Below are positions 61,937 to 64,000 of a stretch of DNA of 64,000 nt, piece after piece. How positions within the stretch are numbered: the stretch's first letter is position 1; each line of letters opens with the position of its first letter. The translations under genes were made by a program, and so were the position numbers. Source of the DNA: Steroidobacter gossypii (GTDB lineage Bacteria; Pseudomonadota; Gammaproteobacteria; Steroidobacterales; Steroidobacteraceae); the NCBI RefSeq assembly GCF_016801985.1, contig NZ_JAEVLS010000003.1, positions 434,001-498,000 on the forward strand. Reading direction: 5' to 3'. The notes below the pieces were generated by a model. The model did not search any database, had not been told where the DNA came from, and saw only the letters and a program-made list of their open reading frames with translations.

Positions 61937-62556
61937 CAGCGCTCGCGTCGCGCTTGCATCGAACTCTGAAAATTCACACTGATGCGAGCTTCGGCCACCT
62001 CCGGTGCTTTGGGCACCGAGTGCACCCAGTCCTCCTGAGATCGCCCGCCCATCACGATCAAATCTCCGGAGCGGGGCGAGAAGGCGTGCGATGGACCGCC
62101 GGATCGCGGCTTGATGAGGAAGCGACGCGTCGCCCCCAGCGTGAGCACCGGCACGATGCATTCCGGACGGCGACAAGAAAAACGATCGCGGTGCCAGCCG
62201 GTGCTGTCGCGGCCATCGCGATACAAGTTCATCCATAGACTGTCGTAGGTCACCTTGTAGTGATTCGACAGCGCCGCGGCGGCGGCGAGCAGCATCTCGT
62301 GCGGCAGGCGATTCAGGATGCGGTACTCGGCCGTGAGGCGCGGCTCGAGAAATGTTTGCTCGAACAGCTTGCGATAGTGCTGGCTCCAGGGAACGGCTGC
62401 AGCCAACGCCTCGAACAGGACTTCAGGTCCCGACATCCAGCCGGGCACCAGTTCGATCCACGAGGTGGCGTCGAGCGGGATCCGCCGGGCGCTGGCGAAC
62501 GAGGCATCGATGGCGAGCGAGGCCGGGGTAGTGAACAGATCTGCCTGCGCATGCAC
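61936..62556 (-). CDS. alkB: AlkB-like 2-oxoglutarate/Fe(II) dioxygenase
   Basis: A 206-residue DNA/RNA repair dioxygenase of the ALKBH2/3-like bacterial type. The iron ligands are His and Asp of TGWHRDRF and the His of EDWVHSVPK; the 2-oxoglutarate Arg is in ARISVNFQSS. DSLWMNLYRDGRDS is the substrate-side strand. It removes methyl lesions from DNA bases. The start codon is the ATG at 62556; the gene is divergent from typA, with 189 bases between. Confidence 0.87.
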   Translation of the reverse strand: MHAQADLFTTPASLAIDASFASARRIPLDATSWIELVPGWMSGPEVLFEALAAAVPWSQHYRKLFEQTFLEPRLTAEYRILNRLPHEMLLAAAAALSNHYKVTYDSLWMNLYRDGRDSTGWHRDRFSCRRPECIVPVLTLGATRRFLIKPRSGGPSHAFSPRSGDLIVMGGRSQEDWVHSVPKAPEVAEARISVNFQSSMQARRER

Positions 62557-62707
62557 CGATTACAATCTCCGATCCGAATGCAAGTCTATGATGCGTAAAG
62601 ATACGCAGCGTAGGCGGACGCCTTCCGGCAAAGGCGTAGTCACGCCCCAGCAGGGGGCAACGATGTATTTCAGCCCGCGGAGGTGGCCGGAACCCCCGTC
62701 GCCCCTC

Positions 62708-62713
62708 TACAAT
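62708..62713 (+). promoter_or_regulatory. Possible -10 box for typA
   Basis: TACAAT lies 32 bases before the GTG at 62746. The -35 region at the right distance (GGCCGG) is poor, so this is a weak call. Confidence 0.35.
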
Positions 62714-62745
62714 GCGCGACTTTTTTCCTCCCACCGGTCCACTGC

Positions 62746-64000
62746 GTGTCCACTTCCCAGCTTCGTAATATCGCCATCATCGCCCACGTCGATCATGGCA
62801 AGACCACCCTGGTCGATAAGCTCCTGACCCAATCGGGCACGCTCGATGCGCGCAAGGCCGTGCCCGAGCGCGTGATGGATTCCAACGCGCTGGAAAAAGA
62901 ACGCGGCATCACCATTCTCGCCAAGAACACTGCCATCCGCTGGCGTGATTACCGCATCAATATCGTCGACACGCCGGGCCACGCCGACTTCGGCGGTGAA
63001 GTGGAGCGCGTGCTGTCGATGGTCGACTCGGTGCTGCTGCTGGTCGACGCCGTCGACGGTCCGATGCCGCAGACCCGCTTCGTGACCCAGAAGGCGTTTT
63101 CCCACGGCCTGCATCCCATCGTCGTGATCAACAAGATCGACCGCGACGAGGCGCGCCCCAGCTGGGTGCTGGATCAAACATTCGATCTGTTCGACAAGCT
63201 CGGCGCCTCCGAATCGCAGCTCGACTTCCCGGTCGTGTACGCCTCTGCGTTGCGGGGCATCGCCGGCAATGCGCCGGATCAGATGGGCACCGACATGACG
63301 GCGCTGTATGAAGCCATCGTCAAACATGCGCCGCCGCCGGACGTGAACGAGAACGGCCCGTTGCAGCTGCAGATCAGCCAGCTCGATTACTCCAACTACG
63401 TCGGCGCCATCGGCATCGGCCGCATCAAGCGCGGCAAGATCCGGAAGAACAGCCCGGTCGCCGTGGTCGACAAGGACGGCAAGGTGCGCAACGAGCGCAT
63501 CATCCAGGTGCTTGGCTTCCTCGGCCTGGATCGCGTCGAGGTGGAAGAGGCGAGCGCGGGCGACATCGTCGCCTTCGCCGGCATCGAGCATCCGCAGATC
63601 TCCGATACGATCTGCGATCCGGCCAAGCCCGAGGCGCTGCCGGCGCTGGTGGTGGACGAGCCGACCATCAGCATGACGTTCGAAGTGAACACTTCGCCGT
63701 TCTGCGGCCGCGAAGGCAAGTTCGTCACCAGTCGCCAGATTCGCGAGCGCCTGCTGCGCGAGACTCGTCACAACGTGGCGTTGCGCGTGGAGGAGACCGA
63801 CGATCCGGACAAGTTCCGCGTCTATGGCCGAGGCGAATTGCACCTGGGCGTGCTGCTTGAAAACATGCGTCGCGAAGGTTATGAGCTGGCGGTGTCCCGG
63901 CCGCGCGTGGTGACCAAGGAGATCGACGGTCAGCTGTGCGAGCCGTATGAAACGCTCGCGGTCGACCTCGATGAAAGCTCGCAGGGCGCCGTCATGCAGG
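62746..64000 (+). CDS. typA: TypA/BipA translational GTPase, 3'-truncated by the window
   Basis: 418 complete codons of a protein normally near 600 residues; the rest lies beyond the window. It starts GTG ([20 protein letters not shown]), with Walker [11 protein letters not shown], switch [27 protein letters not shown] and [13 protein letters not shown] (NKxD). It is a ribosome-associated translational GTPase that helps cells tolerate cold and other stress. The shorter reverse-strand frame over it is a shadow. Confidence 0.95.
   Translation, partial: MSTSQLRNIAIIAHVDHGKTTLVDKLLTQSGTLDARKAVPERVMDSNALEKERGITILAKNTAIRWRDYRINIVDTPGHADFGGEVERVLSMVDSVLLLVDAVDGPMPQTRFVTQKAFSHGLHPIVVINKIDRDEARPSWVLDQTFDLFDKLGASESQLDFPVVYASALRGIAGNAPDQMGTDMTALYEAIVKHAPPPDVNENGPLQLQISQLDYSNYVGAIGIGRIKRGKIRKNSPVAVVDKDGKVRNERIIQVLGFLGLDRVEVEEASAGDIVAFAGIEHPQISDTICDPAKPEALPALVVDEPTISMTFEVNTSPFCGREGKFVTSRQIRERLLRETRHNVALRVEETDDPDKFRVYGRGELHLGVLLENMRREGYELAVSRPRVVTKEIDGQLCEPYETLAVDLDESSQGAVMQ

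Noticed and set aside
62707-63843. 378-residue minus-strand ORF over typA
   Set aside because: Antisense shadow of a strongly conserved GTPase; its translation has no family-like motif.

Overview
This GC-rich window looks chromosomal and gammaproteobacterial. The GlrK-QseG-GlrR-like regulatory trio, TypA/BipA, AlkB and SrkA are all typical of that class. A Steroidobacter/Nevskiales-type organism is a reasonable guess from the style of the genes, but nothing here proves it. Most of the window (1 to about 57600) is one very large exopolysaccharide (EPS) locus of the exosortase A (XrtA)/PEP-CTERM type. XrtA itself, the PEP-CTERM-associated ATPase and the PrsK/PrsR pair are not inside the window. 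No rRNA, tRNA, CRISPR array, IS element or prophage was seen.

Layout. (A) 1-4186, plus strand: EPS export and length control (end of an OPX/Wza-type exporter, a Wzz-like chain-length protein, a BY-type tyrosine autokinase, an outer-membrane barrel). (B) 4192-18974, plus strand, mostly with ATGA/GTGA start-stop overlaps: a polysaccharide deacetylase, two CelD-type acyltransferases, glycosyltransferases, then an unusual module of AsnB-like amidotransferase, acyl carrier protein, acyl-AMP ligase, NadE-like PP-loop enzyme, glycosyltransferase and two alpha/beta-hydrolase-fold proteins without a serine nucleophile, ending with a glycosyltransferase and an O-antigen-ligase-like protein. (C) 18965-27623, mostly minus strand: second acyl-AMP ligase, methyltransferase, Wzb-like phosphatase (plus strand), ATP-grasp ligase, second deacetylase, DegT aminotransferase, FemAB protein and an SGNH-like protein. 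(D) 28053-32455, plus strand: secreted lectin/lyase-like protein, GtrB-like and GtrA-like proteins and a large membrane protein. (E) 32418-38093, minus strand: second AsnB, PaaK-like adenylating enzyme and two GT4 glycosyltransferases. (F) 38266-46541, plus strand: SGNH esterase, an MDR and a Gfo/Idh/MocA oxidoreductase, an unidentified protein, a GT4, a GT-C transferase and a Wzx-like flippase. (G) 46835-47500: a PEP-CTERM protein behind a consensus sigma-54 promoter. (H) 47601-57577: a Gfo/Idh/MocA-SDR fusion, a YdcF protein, a periplasmic sugar dehydrogenase, UDP-glucuronate decarboxylase, the GlrR/QseG/GlrK-like trio and GalE. (I) 57774-64000: SrkA-like kinase, a metallopeptidase-like lipoprotein, a small lipoprotein, AlkB and the start of typA, outside the EPS theme.

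How it fits together. UDP-sugars are supplied by GalE, UXS and the oxidoreductases. Repeat units are built by about nine glycosyltransferases, flipped by the Wzx-like protein, and polymerised or ligated by the O-antigen-ligase-like protein. Export is controlled by the Wzz/BY-kinase/OPX set, with the LMW phosphatase as the likely counter-enzyme to the kinase. The distinctive part is the number of amide- and acyl-forming enzymes: two AsnB-like, one NadE-like, one ATP-grasp, three adenylating enzymes, one ACP and three GNAT/FemAB-type transferases. This suggests an EPS carrying amide-, aminoacyl- or acyl-linked decorations. Sigma-54-type promoter elements are visible before the PEP-CTERM gene and, less perfectly, before three other exported or lipoprotein genes. 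That would fit RpoN-dependent co-regulation of the surface programme.
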